From the NCBI GenBank assembly GCA_016165875.1, contig JABBOT010000080.1, forward strand, positions 18,262,572-18,326,571: 64,000 bases of DNA. The letters run 5' to 3'. A program made the position numbers and the translations under genes. The notes under the pieces are model-generated. The model saw only the letters and a program-made list of their open reading frames with translations, was not told where the DNA came from and did not search any database. This DNA comes from Acanthopleura granulata (lineage: Eukaryota > Mollusca > Polyplacophora > Chitonida > Chitonidae). Shown piece after piece: positions 12,201-23,784 of this stretch; position 1 is the stretch's first letter, and each line of letters begins with the position of its first letter.

Positions 12201-15200
12201 ACAATCCCCACTTTAACGCCTGGAAAACAAAAAACATAAGGGAATATAAATACCTGTGGACAATGTGCACGTTACATGGGGTTGTGAAAACCTTGGACAC
12301 AAAGTATGATGGAGAACAGACACAGAATGGAGCCTTTTCTTTACGATTAGTCATTTAACTGGTAACAAGCACTGTACTCAAGATTAGTTGACATAAAAAA
12401 GTACCAGCTGATTTATGACAGTTTCAACAAGCAGTTTCAGGCCAACTTAAAGCTGTCAGGCCAGAGTGGATCAGGTAAAACCTGGTTTATATGTCCATTG
12501 GGCCAAGTCTGTGGGTGAGTGAAACATTTGACACCACAATGCCAGCAGCGTGTCATCTGTTAACCGTTCAGCTGTGAAGCACTCTGGTAACTTACCTTTA
12601 GCATGACTAGTTCCTGGGTTAGAATCTCATTTTCTGTACAAGCACCATCAGTGACATCAGCAAATTCTGATAATTTAGGAGGGTAAATTTCCTGAAACAA
12701 AAAAGGATGAATGGTACAAAAATAGGGCACAGGTAAACGGGCACTACATACGCATGCAGCAAGTTCTTGGTTTACCTCTAATGGAGCGGCAAGTGAAGAG
12801 GTAAAGGTCATGATATAGGCCCTAGGCATAAGGAACAACTGTCATGTTTGTGGAAAGCTTAAGTTCCTGAGAAGATACGGCCTGGAGAACATGATGTGGA
12901 CAAGGGAACAGAAAGGGAAATGGGCAGACTTTTGGGTGGGAGTTCATGACATACCCCGTAGACATAAGAAACATTTTTACAAAGAATAAGCTTCTCTAAA
13001 GTTTTTGTTATTAAATTATGACCTGGGCCTAAATTTTAGCATCAAGTGCTATGGTGATGTTGCCCTTGAATTAATGACCTCGGCCTTTAAAAAGTAATGA
13101 CACAGACAAGGCGATGAGGATTTTGTGCATCGTGACCTTGACCTTGAGCTAATGACCTTGGCTTAAGGTCATGACACACCCTCCAGACCTGAGGAACATT
13201 TATGCCAAGTACAAGCTTCTACAAAGTTGTCATTAAAAAGTTATGGCTCGGACAAGGCGATTCGGACAGACAGACCCATGGACAGAGAGCATAAGTTTCA
13301 ACAACAAAGTTATTGTTCTGAAGACATGGCCCTAACTAAAATTTTAGCAGAACGTACATTGGTGACCTTGAGCTAATGACTTTAGCTTAAGGTCATGAAA
13401 CACCCTCCTGGCCTAAGGAACATTTTGTGCAAAGCATGAGCTTCTGTATGCAAAGTATAAGCTTGTGCAAAGGTGTTGTTAAAAAAGTAAATGCCCAGAC
13501 AAGGTAATGAGGTTTTGTGCTATGGTGACCTTAACCTTGAGCTAATGACCTTGGTTCAAGGTCATGGCACATCCTCCAAACCTAAGGAACATTTTGTGCA
13601 AAGCATGAGCTTCTGTAAAGTTATCGTTTTTAAGTTATGGCCCGGACCAAAATTTAGTATAAAGTGCTAAGGTAACCTTGACCTAGACCTGATGACCTTG
13701 GCTCAAGGTCTTGACACACCCTCCTGGCCTAAGGAACATTTATGCAAAGTATAATCTTCTACAAAGTTGTCATTCAAAAGTTATGGCTCAGACAAGGCTA
13801 TGCCGGCGGACAGACAGAGAGATGGACAATGCCATAACATAACACTTCTCTGAAAGCAGGGGTATAAAAATGGGATGCATGGGAACACAGCAGGATGCAT
13901 CTGTAAAAATCTATAAAAAAAAAAACATTCAACACAACCTGTACACAAATTGGTGTGCCTATGACAGACAAGAAAAAAAAAGGCTCTTGCTAATTATGGT
14001 ATATGTAAATAACTTGGCAAGCAATATGACCTCTTATTATTAAGCTTCTGTTGTTTCTCTTTGCTTGAGGATTAACATCAGTTTTCAACATCGACCTTGA
14101 CAATCTTGGCTCACCTCTAATTTAGCAGCTATTAACAATGCAGTAATTCCTATAAGCTGTAGTTGATGTTTCATAATGTTTCTCTGCATGGACAGGTAAC
14201 GGTCTATGTAGTCAACAGCCAGGTAAAATGTCTCCCTATGTAACCTGTAGACTTCACAAACCTGGCAACAAAATGAAAATCATGGACAATACAAAAAATC
14301 TTGCACACACAACATACATAGCAAAGTGTCTTCACTGAAAATGCGGGACAGTCAACAGTAATATGATCAAAATATCCAGCTTATTATTTAACCTAATAAC
14401 TTAAAGTGACCTTCATCTGATTCAGGTTTTATTCCGAACTCAAACTTCACTTAATGAACTGCAATCGAAATGTCCATTTGATTATTTCTGCTTACTTCCA
14501 TGGTGCTTAACACTCATAATTCTGAGAGGACGGTCTTAAAGCTTGTGTATTTTGTAGGGCTGCCTCACTTAAACACGATGCCAATGTCATCATGCAGGCT
14601 GCCAACACAAGTCACTCATTTGTTATTTAAATTTAATTAGAACAAGTATTTTCCATTTCTATGTTGCAGACGCTTCTTTAACACTGGTGGTCAATTCTCC
14701 TGGGACTGGGCACTCACCTCTATTAACCAATCTAGGAGAATGACTCGCATGCGAGGCTGTAAACACGGGTGATGATCAAACATTTTGTGATCTCGGGTAT
14801 ATGCCAAGTCTTTCTTCATCATCAGCTGCCATACTTCTTTTGAGTCGGCCCAGCTGAATTTGGGCAGGGGTGAGAGGCGCGATTTGACTGGGGTGGTAAA
14901 GTAGTTCTGAAATCTAAACTGTGAGCCGATGAAGAATTCTTGGGGCGTGGAATGTCCGGCAGAGGAGGGTGGGGTCTGGTCCTTGGTGGGTATGATGGTA
15001 CATGTCGGAACGGATGTGCTTTCTGAGATGGGAATCCATTGGTTCTATGAACAAAAAATACTCAAATTTAAAATTTAACTTCTACTCAATACTTCAGGAT
15101 AATTTCTCCAATCATTACATGTGTACATGATCTGCAAGATATCTAACTTGACAACTTCAAGAAACTCCTGACACTTTCTCCGGTTTTTCAGAATTTCTGT

Positions 15201-18200
15201 TAAATGAAATTTTTCACATAGGCACACCCTAATAAAGTACATACACTGTTAACTGCCTTAGAGACTACCAAGAATTGAGACTAGTTTACTGTAAATAAAT
15301 ATCCCTGGTTATGCAAGCCTAACACTTACTTTCTGGCACAAATTAAAGTCTCAAGAGCCACTGAAATAATTCATTTCTTAAAGGTTTCTTGGAAAAATCC
15401 TGAAGAAAAGTATAACCAAACAGAGGGAACTTTCCATATCTGAAATGGCAGTGAAATATGCCTATTGTTTTGTCACAGAAGTATGATCTATTTGTCAGTG
15501 AGTAAGTCCTATAAATTGAAGACGTTAAAACAAAATTTTTCCAACCATTCTTATTGACAAATAAACCAGATGAGCTCTGTGACAATTAGCTAATTCCACA
15601 GAAACAATACCATGACCAACTTACTGCAACAGATTCAAACCCTGGATAGGGCTGAAATGTTTGACCATCATAATGGAGAATTAGGCAGTGAGCAGGACCC
15701 AAGGCCATACCAATATATATGGTTCCAATAATTTTTCCTAATGCCAAAAATGGTCAAAATAAATTTATCCATTCATGTTAAGACTACACTGTACCTAAAC
15801 TTCAAATCAAACATGACTTTTTTTTTTTCCTTTGGCCCTCCAATTATTTCCAGTAAAACTATCTAGCACATTGGCAAACTGTAAAACCCGCAACTACAGA
15901 CACAGCACAGTTGTTCTACATACACAGCCCTACAAACTTTAGATCTACATATAAAGTGAGATTTCCTCTGATCTATTTTTACATCCATGCATGGGGGTAT
16001 TTATGACCAGCTAAACTGGTTGGGCAGATGGGAAGTCCCTGGTGGGAACTAACCCAGATGGGGGCAAGTTAAGAGGCGGATAATGGGTTATGTCACAGGC
16101 TGTGCTGTAAAAACAGGGGACTTCCCTGGGAGAGCCTTAAACAAAAAACACAACAGAACAAAGACTTATCTAATGGTAGGAGAGCCACAGAGAGACTACT
16201 CAGGACAGCAAAAGGAACTTTTACAAATGAAAGTTTCATGATTTTTTAGCCTGACTGCTTCCCTGTGACAGGCTTAAAGAAAGTGATTTAATGTGGTGTT
16301 TAGCATGACTAAAGAAGTTCTGCAAGGGAGCAGATTTACACCCTAACTATTTATGCCAGTGTACCTATTCATGTTCAGGTGACATAACACACAGTTAAGC
16401 ACTACTGTCCACACAACTCCCCAGCAACTAAGGCACAAGTGTGTCTGGTATGTTGGGTAGAACTATTCACTTTGGCTATATAAGGTCCTTTGCTAGATGC
16501 CAAACTCTAAGTGGCAAAAGTCAGATAAATGGGTATTTTATCCTTTACCACTTATGCAGGATTTCAAACTGATTCAACACCTAGACTTGCTCAATTGCCA
16601 ATATCCTTTCTTAGCAGGGAATGTGTATCTCTTGGAATAATAAAACTAAATCTAAAACACAAACCAAATCAAAACCAAAGTTTAATTTGCATTTAACGTT
16701 ATGAGAACCAGCTAGAATTCATTCATTTAGTGTATTAGTTTAGAAAATAATGGCATTTGCAGTAAAAAGAAAAATACCATGAAATGAATGTTGCAATACT
16801 AAATATCAAGTTTTTTTTTATCTCCTACCCATGTAACCAGTTGGATACATCTAAAGAGGAAGGGGAAGTGGGTGGGGTGGGAGGTGAAGGGTTGGTACTG
16901 AAGTCTAAAGTTGGGGTACAGATAGCTATCCAGGTTACCAGACAGGCTGAAAACCTGGATCCACTGGGCCATCTGTTGTCTGTGGTGTTGTGTACTATAA
17001 AATCATTGAAACCATCTGTTGATATCACTATATCTCTGTCAGAAGGACTGGCTATCTACTGGTCTAGATTGGGTTCCAGACAGGCTGGGCCACCCTTTGG
17101 TCTAGTTAATTTTCCAAACACTGGACTTTGTGTAGGCTTCAACTTTTAAGCAACAGCTAACACAAGTAGTTACATATGTATGGACAAGCCATTCAAAGTT
17201 TGTTTTTTTTTTTTTTCTGTCAAGGATAATTTTCACAAGATCATTATGGAAATGAAACTAATATTTTCAAACACAGATTAATTGCCCAAATTACCTGACA
17301 AAGTGAATATCTGGACTGTGACATTCCAGCATATCTATCAGTTACCAACACTGCTCTACTTATATTGGGAAAATTCTGCACTGAACAAAATTCATGCCAG
17401 AGCATGAATACCACAACAATACCAGCCGGACCTATGGTGTTGGCGAGAAGACTTGTGCAAGCATACATGGCATACACCAAATACTGTCCATTTTCTATTT
17501 GTATTATTTAGTGGTTGATCATATTTTAACTTTTTTAATTTACATTTTAGTCCCTTGTGCATATATTTTAAGAATGTGAGACGTGGGCTCTATACTACAT
17601 AAATATATCAAAACATTTCTTGAATTTGTGTGTTTTATATCCCTTCACTATCCGACCCTGAAGCAGATTTTTAAACAAATCTATGTGATGAAGGCTTGAA
17701 GATACCACCTTTATCCCATACAAATCCAAACCCTCAAACTCTGGTACACCTAATATATAAAGCGTTCCACACCACTCTCAAAACTGCACTTTAATTTCAT
17801 GAGTTTACATATACTGAGTGGGACTATACAATAATACAAGCCAGCCATCAGATGTTTGCATCTACAAGTATGTTGCTCATGAAATATCTGAAGGCTTAGC
17901 GCTCCACTGGAGCTGTGAAATGAGGTCAAGGTATGCATGGTAGACAGCTCTGTTCTGCTCCCCACTTCCCATTGGTCAATGTCATTCACTCAGCTCATGC
18001 ATGCCCTCTCACTGCAGGACTTCAGAGGGTTTTACCAGCCAATGAGACGTGGGTGGTGAAATGGGAGCATGGGAACTCAGTGGGGCATTGAAAGGCCCTA
18101 CTGACATATAGGTGTTAACACGGAGTACAGACTCTAACTTAGGAATTCAGGTCTCCACATACCTGTACAAAACCCATTCATAACTATGTCATCAGGGACA

Positions 18201-21200
18201 GGGGAAAGTATAGTTGGGGGACAACAAACATTTTCACCTCATAAATGTATATGACCACTATGAAAGTGCAAACAGGTAATGCAAAACAGCCAGACCTTTA
18301 AAAGACGGCAGAAAGGAAAGCAAATTACACAAACAATATAACTTACGTTAATAATAATAACCCTAAATCCTCAAACAATTTCAAGTGGTAAAACGTAAAT
18401 TAAGATGGAATTTTGGACATAATTTATACGATTTCGAAGACGAAATTATTTGAGTCAACTATAGGGGCATATTTGAACTTCAAAGTAATATATAAAACAG
18501 CGTGTCCAGGTAAGATAACATTCCTTGAATATGCCAAAATATACACAATGTCTGTGGTTGAATACACTGAGGATTTAGGATATACATGTCAACCAATTCA
18601 TCTGCTGAATATCACACTAAGTTACAAAACTCACTCTGCATGAGACATAATTCCCCTCACAAGATATCAAATCAGCAAACATAAAATAAATACATGGATC
18701 TTCAGTTTTGAGGTTGTTTGTTTTTAGTCGCATTTTAAAATCTGAATACTGTGTTTTCTTTTTCTTCTATTTAATCTCATTTATGTGTGTTTTTTGGTCT
18801 GGAATGATAAATATTTTAATACAGACACTAAATAAAGATTCCAGTCTCCCACAGTGACAGTTAAATGTTCTTTTGAAGTTTTTGGTTTGCATGGTTTGCC
18901 CTTGTTTTCCTTTCAAGGATAGCAGTACAGTTATAAATGTTTCACAAATGATCTTATTCATGCAATGCAGACAGCTGCAGAGTGCAGCTGAGAATAAAGG
19001 GAGCAAAAGGAGGGAAATTTTTCTGCAGGTGACCAGGGTGTGGGGACAGCTCAGGCACGGATAGCAGATCTAACCCCTGGACAATACCCCTGTGCCCTCT
19101 AGCTGAGTTTGATTTGGGGCTATTGGAGGCATGGACTGACAGGCACCCTGCTCAGTCAATCTAATTTTTTCTAAGAGCTGGAGGGAAGGGTGTTCACCAG
19201 TGCTGGGGGAGGGGGTGTGGGGGTGACAGAACGGCCCAATCAACCAAGCAAGACCTAAACCAAAAGGTGTGGAAAAGAGAGAGAGAAAAAAAAAAAAAAT
19301 GGCAAATTCACTACACCTGGCCTATGTTGTCTTTATTTCATTTTCTCCAGTTATGTTTATTAAATTAAATTTAACTATTTTTACTTCATTATTTCACACA
19401 CTGGCAAATGATGAAAGAATACAGAATACAAAACTGGCAGAGCAAGAGATAGAGCTCTAAAACACTGTAACAAGATTCACATTATTCATGAAGAATTTTT
19501 CTTTCTTTTTAACAGGTATTTACCATCACTGAACTGTTCACCTCCAAATGATATAACATGATACAACAAAGTTTTGTTGAGAAACTATTACATTATTTAC
19601 TCAAAACTCCAACACAGCGCAGAAGTCACCCTATAAATACCATCAGGCACGGACAGCGATTTACCCCTAACACCTGTGCTCAAGTCAGGCTGCACCTTTA
19701 TTGATCTCCTGAATGTCTGACAGGTGCTAGCAACAAGCTTAAGAATCAACCCTCTCTGGCCAGCATCTTTTCCTTTCATGAGGCCCATCACAAAATCAGT
19801 TGAGCAGGCACGTGCCGCTATCCACAGCAGAGGAATCCAGCTCTCTTATTGGCTGCAACCTGTCAGGTTAATTTGCATCCAGGTGAGCTAGACAATGCCT
19901 GTTCCTGCTGGCACACGACCCTCCATTGTCAGCCTGGCCTACCACCACTTCTTCTCATCTAACAATAAATCAGCCTACAGGACACTGTGTTCATTCAAAG
20001 CATTATTACTGTTAAAGATCACAAGCTAGAAGACCCCAGGTTTAAATTGTCGCACATCACCAGTGCAGGACTTTGTAGCCCAATCAGTTGTTCATCTTGG
20101 CAATTTTGTATAACAATGCACTTTCACAGAATTTGCAAGTCCTGACTGTTTAGAATAACGTTTGACCAATGCATGTAAACTGTCAGCAGACAATCAGTAC
20201 AATTTACAAAATTAATACAGATTTCAGCAAATATGGAAAAGAACCAAAAAACAGATAGAAAAAAAAAAAAAGAGACCATACATTTTAATAAAAAAAATAG
20301 AAAAAAAAAGGGCAAACAGAGGACTGTACTTCTAATTAGTTGAACTGTCAGGGAAAAGACCCGTTGTATCTGTTTAAAAATACCCAAACTTGGCCACCTT
20401 TTCAAATGAGCTCTTGACTTTCAAAACTAGTAAGGACAATTGCTTTTAGCATCACTATAGCATATAACACGTAACTGCAGTGAATAAATTCACCATAATT
20501 ACTTTTGCTTAATAAAAACCTTTATCTACTGTTCAAAGCGTTACCTACACCACAGCCCTTCAGCAGGAAGAAAACACACAAGAAAACCTCCCACACAATG
20601 CTCAATACTAGAGGTTAATTACAACGGCACTATTTTACAATTCATTAGCACTGCATGTTAGCCAACAGGTACCCGTTTCCTTTATGCACTGCAGAACCTG
20701 TCCTACAGAACAGGTGTTGCTGACATAATAGGCCTTGTGAAACAGGTCGGAGTTATCCCTACTCTGGGGTGAGGGACAGTTTAGGGACATGCAATGCTAA
20801 GGCTTACAGTGCAACCTGGCAGAGTTCCACATTCCCACACCCCAACATAAACACCACAGTTTGCCTAATTTATTTTCTAGGTCACGGATATTTTTAACCT
20901 GTCCTAAATCTGCATTCTGTCAACTTTTATGGATTGAGGAATTTTCCCATTACAACTGAAACTTTTTCATTTTAAACCATTTTGCTGAAGTTAAGACTGA
21001 AAGAAACAACTTTCATCAAATATATCCTGTCTGCATGATCTACATATAAAATTTTGTGGTACTGAACCACATTAATTTCTATATAAAAAACATTAGTCAT
21101 AAAGGATTAATAAATTCTATTCATTTACTCTTCAACAAAGATTGACTGAATAAAAAAAAAATAAATACAACACAACTAATAACCCATGCGAAAAAATATA

Positions 21201-22496
21201 CAAAATGAACCAATAAACTTTTTTAGTACACAATACATAAGTTTTAAGGCCTACACTTTAAAATTAATGCCGTTCCTTAAATGTTTAAATAAGGTTAATG
21301 AAAGACCTCACGTTTGGAAACCATAAATTAAACAATTTCAGTAACTCGCTGAAGATCTTTAATTACTACTCCATAAAATTAAAATTTTTCCTTTATAAAA
21401 AGAAAAATATATGAAAGTTTCATGAAGTAAAATCCAAAGCAAACAAAAAAAGTAGCTACCAAGCCTGGCTATTTTCTTCAAACTCTCAAAATATGAAACA
21501 TTATTGAGGGCACTAGGTAATAGAACCACTTACTAGCTTCATGCCAGTTAAATGTACTGTTTGGAACATGTATACAAATCCTCATAAAGGTGGATTTGAG
21601 TTCAAATTTCAACACAGTCTTATAACAACATTAGGGCTGATAAAATGAAGTTTCATGAAGCTATAAACCCTTTGGAGAGGGTATAAACTCCAGAGGTCTT
21701 CTCAACAAAGGAAACTTCAGGGAGGGAACATGTGACCTCATAAATATTCATATCATCAAAAAAAGAACATGGCGGATCTTTCACGTCAAAATTCGGTCAA
21801 AGTAAAATTCGCGAATAACTGTTAGAAACACAAAATATCAATGAAAAAGTCCCTGTACAGCTTCTTCTGTATTTAAATTTGCACTGCATAGCACTTAATC
21901 ATCCCAACAGGTCTGAAAACAATTACAGACAGACTTTCTTCTGGGGGCTTGACACAAAGTCCCCAGACGACAGACATGGGCAAGATGGCGCGAAAGATCC
22001 GCCAGATTCCTATCGTAAAATGCCAAATATAAAAGAAATATGCCACTCACTTGGATTTGAAACTGTTGCCTTCGCTTACATACTTCCATATCTCGATGAT
22101 CGTCCTGGAATATTATTAGAAGAGTTTCTTTAAAACTTGTCACCAACCCATATGTAATACCCTATATGCTGAGCAGATAGCTCAAAGCGTCACACGCTCT
22201 TCGACAAAGTTTGCCAAGAAATTTTACACATAGCTTCATATGAAGAGATGCATGAATCAGACTTACTTCATCAGCTTTCCGTTTTCTGCTTACAATCCGG
22301 ATGTTTTCCTCATTTTCACAAACTCTTCCACGCGACTGCAACCTCGCGCTGAAAACAATAAAATTGCAAAATGTCACATAGTGCATCGTATATGCTCAAT
22401 TTCACCGACGATTTTATGAAAGTGTATAAATAACGAAATTTAACGAATTTAATAAAATAAAAATCTCAGATAATATTCTTACCTCCTTCTTGACAT
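9201..22496 (-). CDS. CCNE1: Cyclin E, complete, ten coding exons, 431 residues
   Basis: Regulatory subunit of CDK2 that drives G1/S entry in the nucleus. Exons in transcript order: 22496-22483, 22348-22267, 22104-22051, 15044-14718, 14261-14115, 12691-12596, 12219-12073, 11492-11381, 10855-10698, 9359-9201; all GT-AG with consistent phase. The protein starts [13 protein letters not shown] and carries the SRKRKADE basic motif (residues 25-32) seen in cyclin [12 protein letters not shown] (149-159) followed by [12 protein letters not shown] is the MRxIL-containing start of the N-terminal cyclin box; [18 protein letters not shown] and [12 protein letters not shown] follow. SPMT...[12 protein letters not shown] (247-264) matches the centrosome-localisation segment. 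The second cyclin fold ends near HNIQTHAVD. The tail has GILTPPQS (T410), the CDC4/FBXW7 phosphodegron; TPPSS at 74-78 could be a second one. Human cyclin E1 is 410 residues. The two tiny first exons could be missed by automated prediction. An acceptor-like tgattgcag just before 22527 suggests a further non-coding 5' exon. Confidence 0.95.
9480..10020. repeat. Degenerate ~180-bp tandem triplication in cyclin E intron 9
   Basis: The segment 'gctgagctcaaacatgcag' at about 9592 recurs near 9774 and 9949 with similar following text (tttttaagat, then 'ttttccctgtta' in the first and third). Spacing is about 180 bases. No coding sense. Confidence 0.65.
12692..14114. repeat. Cyclin E intron 5, mostly a degenerate ~190-bp 'gaccttgacc' tandem repeat (about 13010-13866)
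   Basis: Units contain 'aatgaccttggctcaaggtc', 'gacacaccctcc', 'ctaaggaacattt', 'caaagtataagcttct', 'caaagttgtcattaaaaagt' and 'ggacaaggcgat' in that order, repeated about four times with drift. Similar sequence is, to my memory, widespread in mollusc genomes; I cannot name the family. The rest of the intron is unremarkable. Confidence 0.7.
15045..22050 (-). other. Cyclin E intron 3 (7 kb), repeat-poor, possible cis-regulatory DNA
   Basis: The largest intron of the gene. It has no recognisable SINE or tandem array, unlike nearly every other interval of this size in the window. Less AT-rich blocks lie near 15960-16150, 17760-18130, 18960-19260, 19600-19970 and 20640-20860. The 19600-19970 block contains an octamer ATTTGCAT (19871-19878), several E-boxes (CACCTG, CAGGTG) and an inverted CCAAT. 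A 121-codon open frame at 16784-17149 (+) shows no domain. Regulatory function is inference only. Confidence 0.3.
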
Positions 22497-23026
22497 CCTT
22501 TCTCTGTCCCGATGCTTCACAGGGCGACTGCAATCAAAATCACAAAGTTATAAGCCCAGCTTGTACAGGAAACGAGACCTGGATTTCATTTTTTCATGGC
22601 GAGGACACCCGAATGTTCGGTTCGCACAAAACCAGCAAACTCCTGAATATACTACACCTTGCCCTTAAAACTAAATCAATGGACATTGGGCTTAATTGAA
22701 CACTTCTATTTTTTTCTGAGACAAAGTTCATGGAAAACAAGCGGACTATCTGATAAACACCCGCTCCCTAGCGTAACAGCAGGGCTACTGAGCAGCGAGT
22801 GAGTTCAACATGGACTCCACTCCACTTCGAGCTTGCAGCGACACTTAGATGGCAGGGATTATTATCACTTGATCCAGACTAGATTTGCAAAAAGCCCCTA
22901 ACCTATTAATTCTCAAATGTATGCAACAACATCTGAACGCATTAGGACCGAAAATTTCGATGAGAACTGCACAAGTTCGGGAACACAAAGCCACCTCCCT
23001 CGAAGCTTGCACCGGACTGAGCACTA

Positions 23027-23036
23027 TCCCGCCAAA
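23027..23036 (-). promoter_or_regulatory. E2F-like site (TTTGGCGGGA on minus)
   Basis: Close match to the TTTSGCGC/GCGGGA E2F consensus, about 530 bases upstream of the cyclin E start codon. Cyclin E is a classic E2F target in animals. Confidence 0.6.
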
Positions 23037-23066
23037 GTCACCACGCACGAAGTCTGCGCACATCAG

Positions 23067-23077
23067 TTCCCGCAAAA
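23067..23077 (-). promoter_or_regulatory. E2F-like site (TTTTGCGGGAA on minus)
   Basis: Contains the GCGGGAA core; lies 30 bases from the previous site, so the two may act together. Confidence 0.6.
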
Positions 23078-23286
23078 TATTTCCCTCTTAAATACATCGT
23101 TACATCTAAATAATAACAAATTCTTAAAATCCGACATTAAAAAACTTAGAACATCACAAGTCGTGTCTTTGAAAAGCAAAGACGATTTTTATCTTTCTTC
23201 AACTTAATGAAACTGAGTGAAAGTGAACTGACACGTATAACACTGCTTCCGAAAACGAACATTGCCGAATGTTGATCGCTGCTCGA

Positions 23287-23296
23287 GGCGCGAAAA
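23287..23296 (-). promoter_or_regulatory. E2F-like site (TTTTCGCGCC on minus)
   Basis: Matches TTTSSCGC plus the palindromic CGCG core. About 790 bases upstream of the cyclin E start codon and 480 upstream of the BtpA start. Confidence 0.6.
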
Positions 23297-23771
23297 TTAA
23301 CATTTTATGAAATTTTAGAGCAATTAAACTGACCCATTAGTATACAGATTTATTACTAACCCCTGCAGTAATCTTCACTTAGTCTTACGCTGTACCAGTA
23401 AGAACCCTGGTGCAAGAAAAATTAGGCTCGGTGGTTCCCTTACACTCGTCCAGCTGAGGAGTGCAACTGACAAACTGCTTGGAAATAAATTTTTGATATT
23501 TCTTCCCCACGGGAACAAATATTGTCATGCTGCATATTAAATGAAAGCTCGAAAATCCGCACGTAACATGTGTTTGACTGAAATTTAAGCGGTATGAGTT
23601 TAAAGTTGCCTGCACCAATTCTTTCCAGGCATCGAAACGTAAACATCAGCCCCTGCGGTCGGCCATGTTGATATCCGCGAACTCCAGAAAGAATTTCATT
23701 GGTTACTTGGGACGCCACATACTTGGATACCGGACGTCAGCCAATGAAATGATTTCCCAGGAAATCTATTT

Positions 23772-23784
23772 CAAGATGGCTGCC
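23772..23784 (+). promoter_or_regulatory. YY1-like site overlapping the BtpA gene start codon
   Basis: CAAGATGGCTGCC matches the AAnATGGCnGC YY1 element that often overlaps the initiation codon of housekeeping genes. It supports translation start at 23776 and a nearby transcription start. Confidence 0.5.

Larger units (their letters stand above)
22497..23775. promoter_or_regulatory. Divergent promoter region between cyclin E (-) and the BtpA-family gene (+)
   Basis: 1.28 kb separates the two start codons. The region is richer in CpG than its surroundings and has no SINE or tandem array. It holds three E2F-like sites, two CCAAT boxes (inverted at 23698-23702, direct at 23741-23745, the latter next to an ACGTCA half site) and a YY1-like sequence at the BtpA start. 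It must contain both transcription start sites and the cyclin E 5' UTR. Confidence 0.7.

Noticed and set aside
16784..17149. 121-codon open frame inside cyclin E intron 3
   Set aside because: No recognisable domain, antisense to the host gene, and an open frame of this length is expected by chance in 64 kb.
23665..23775. Upstream in-frame ATG that would extend the BtpA protein by 37 residues
   Set aside because: The extension covers two CCAAT boxes and the family similarity starts after 23776, where a YY1-like element overlaps the ATG.
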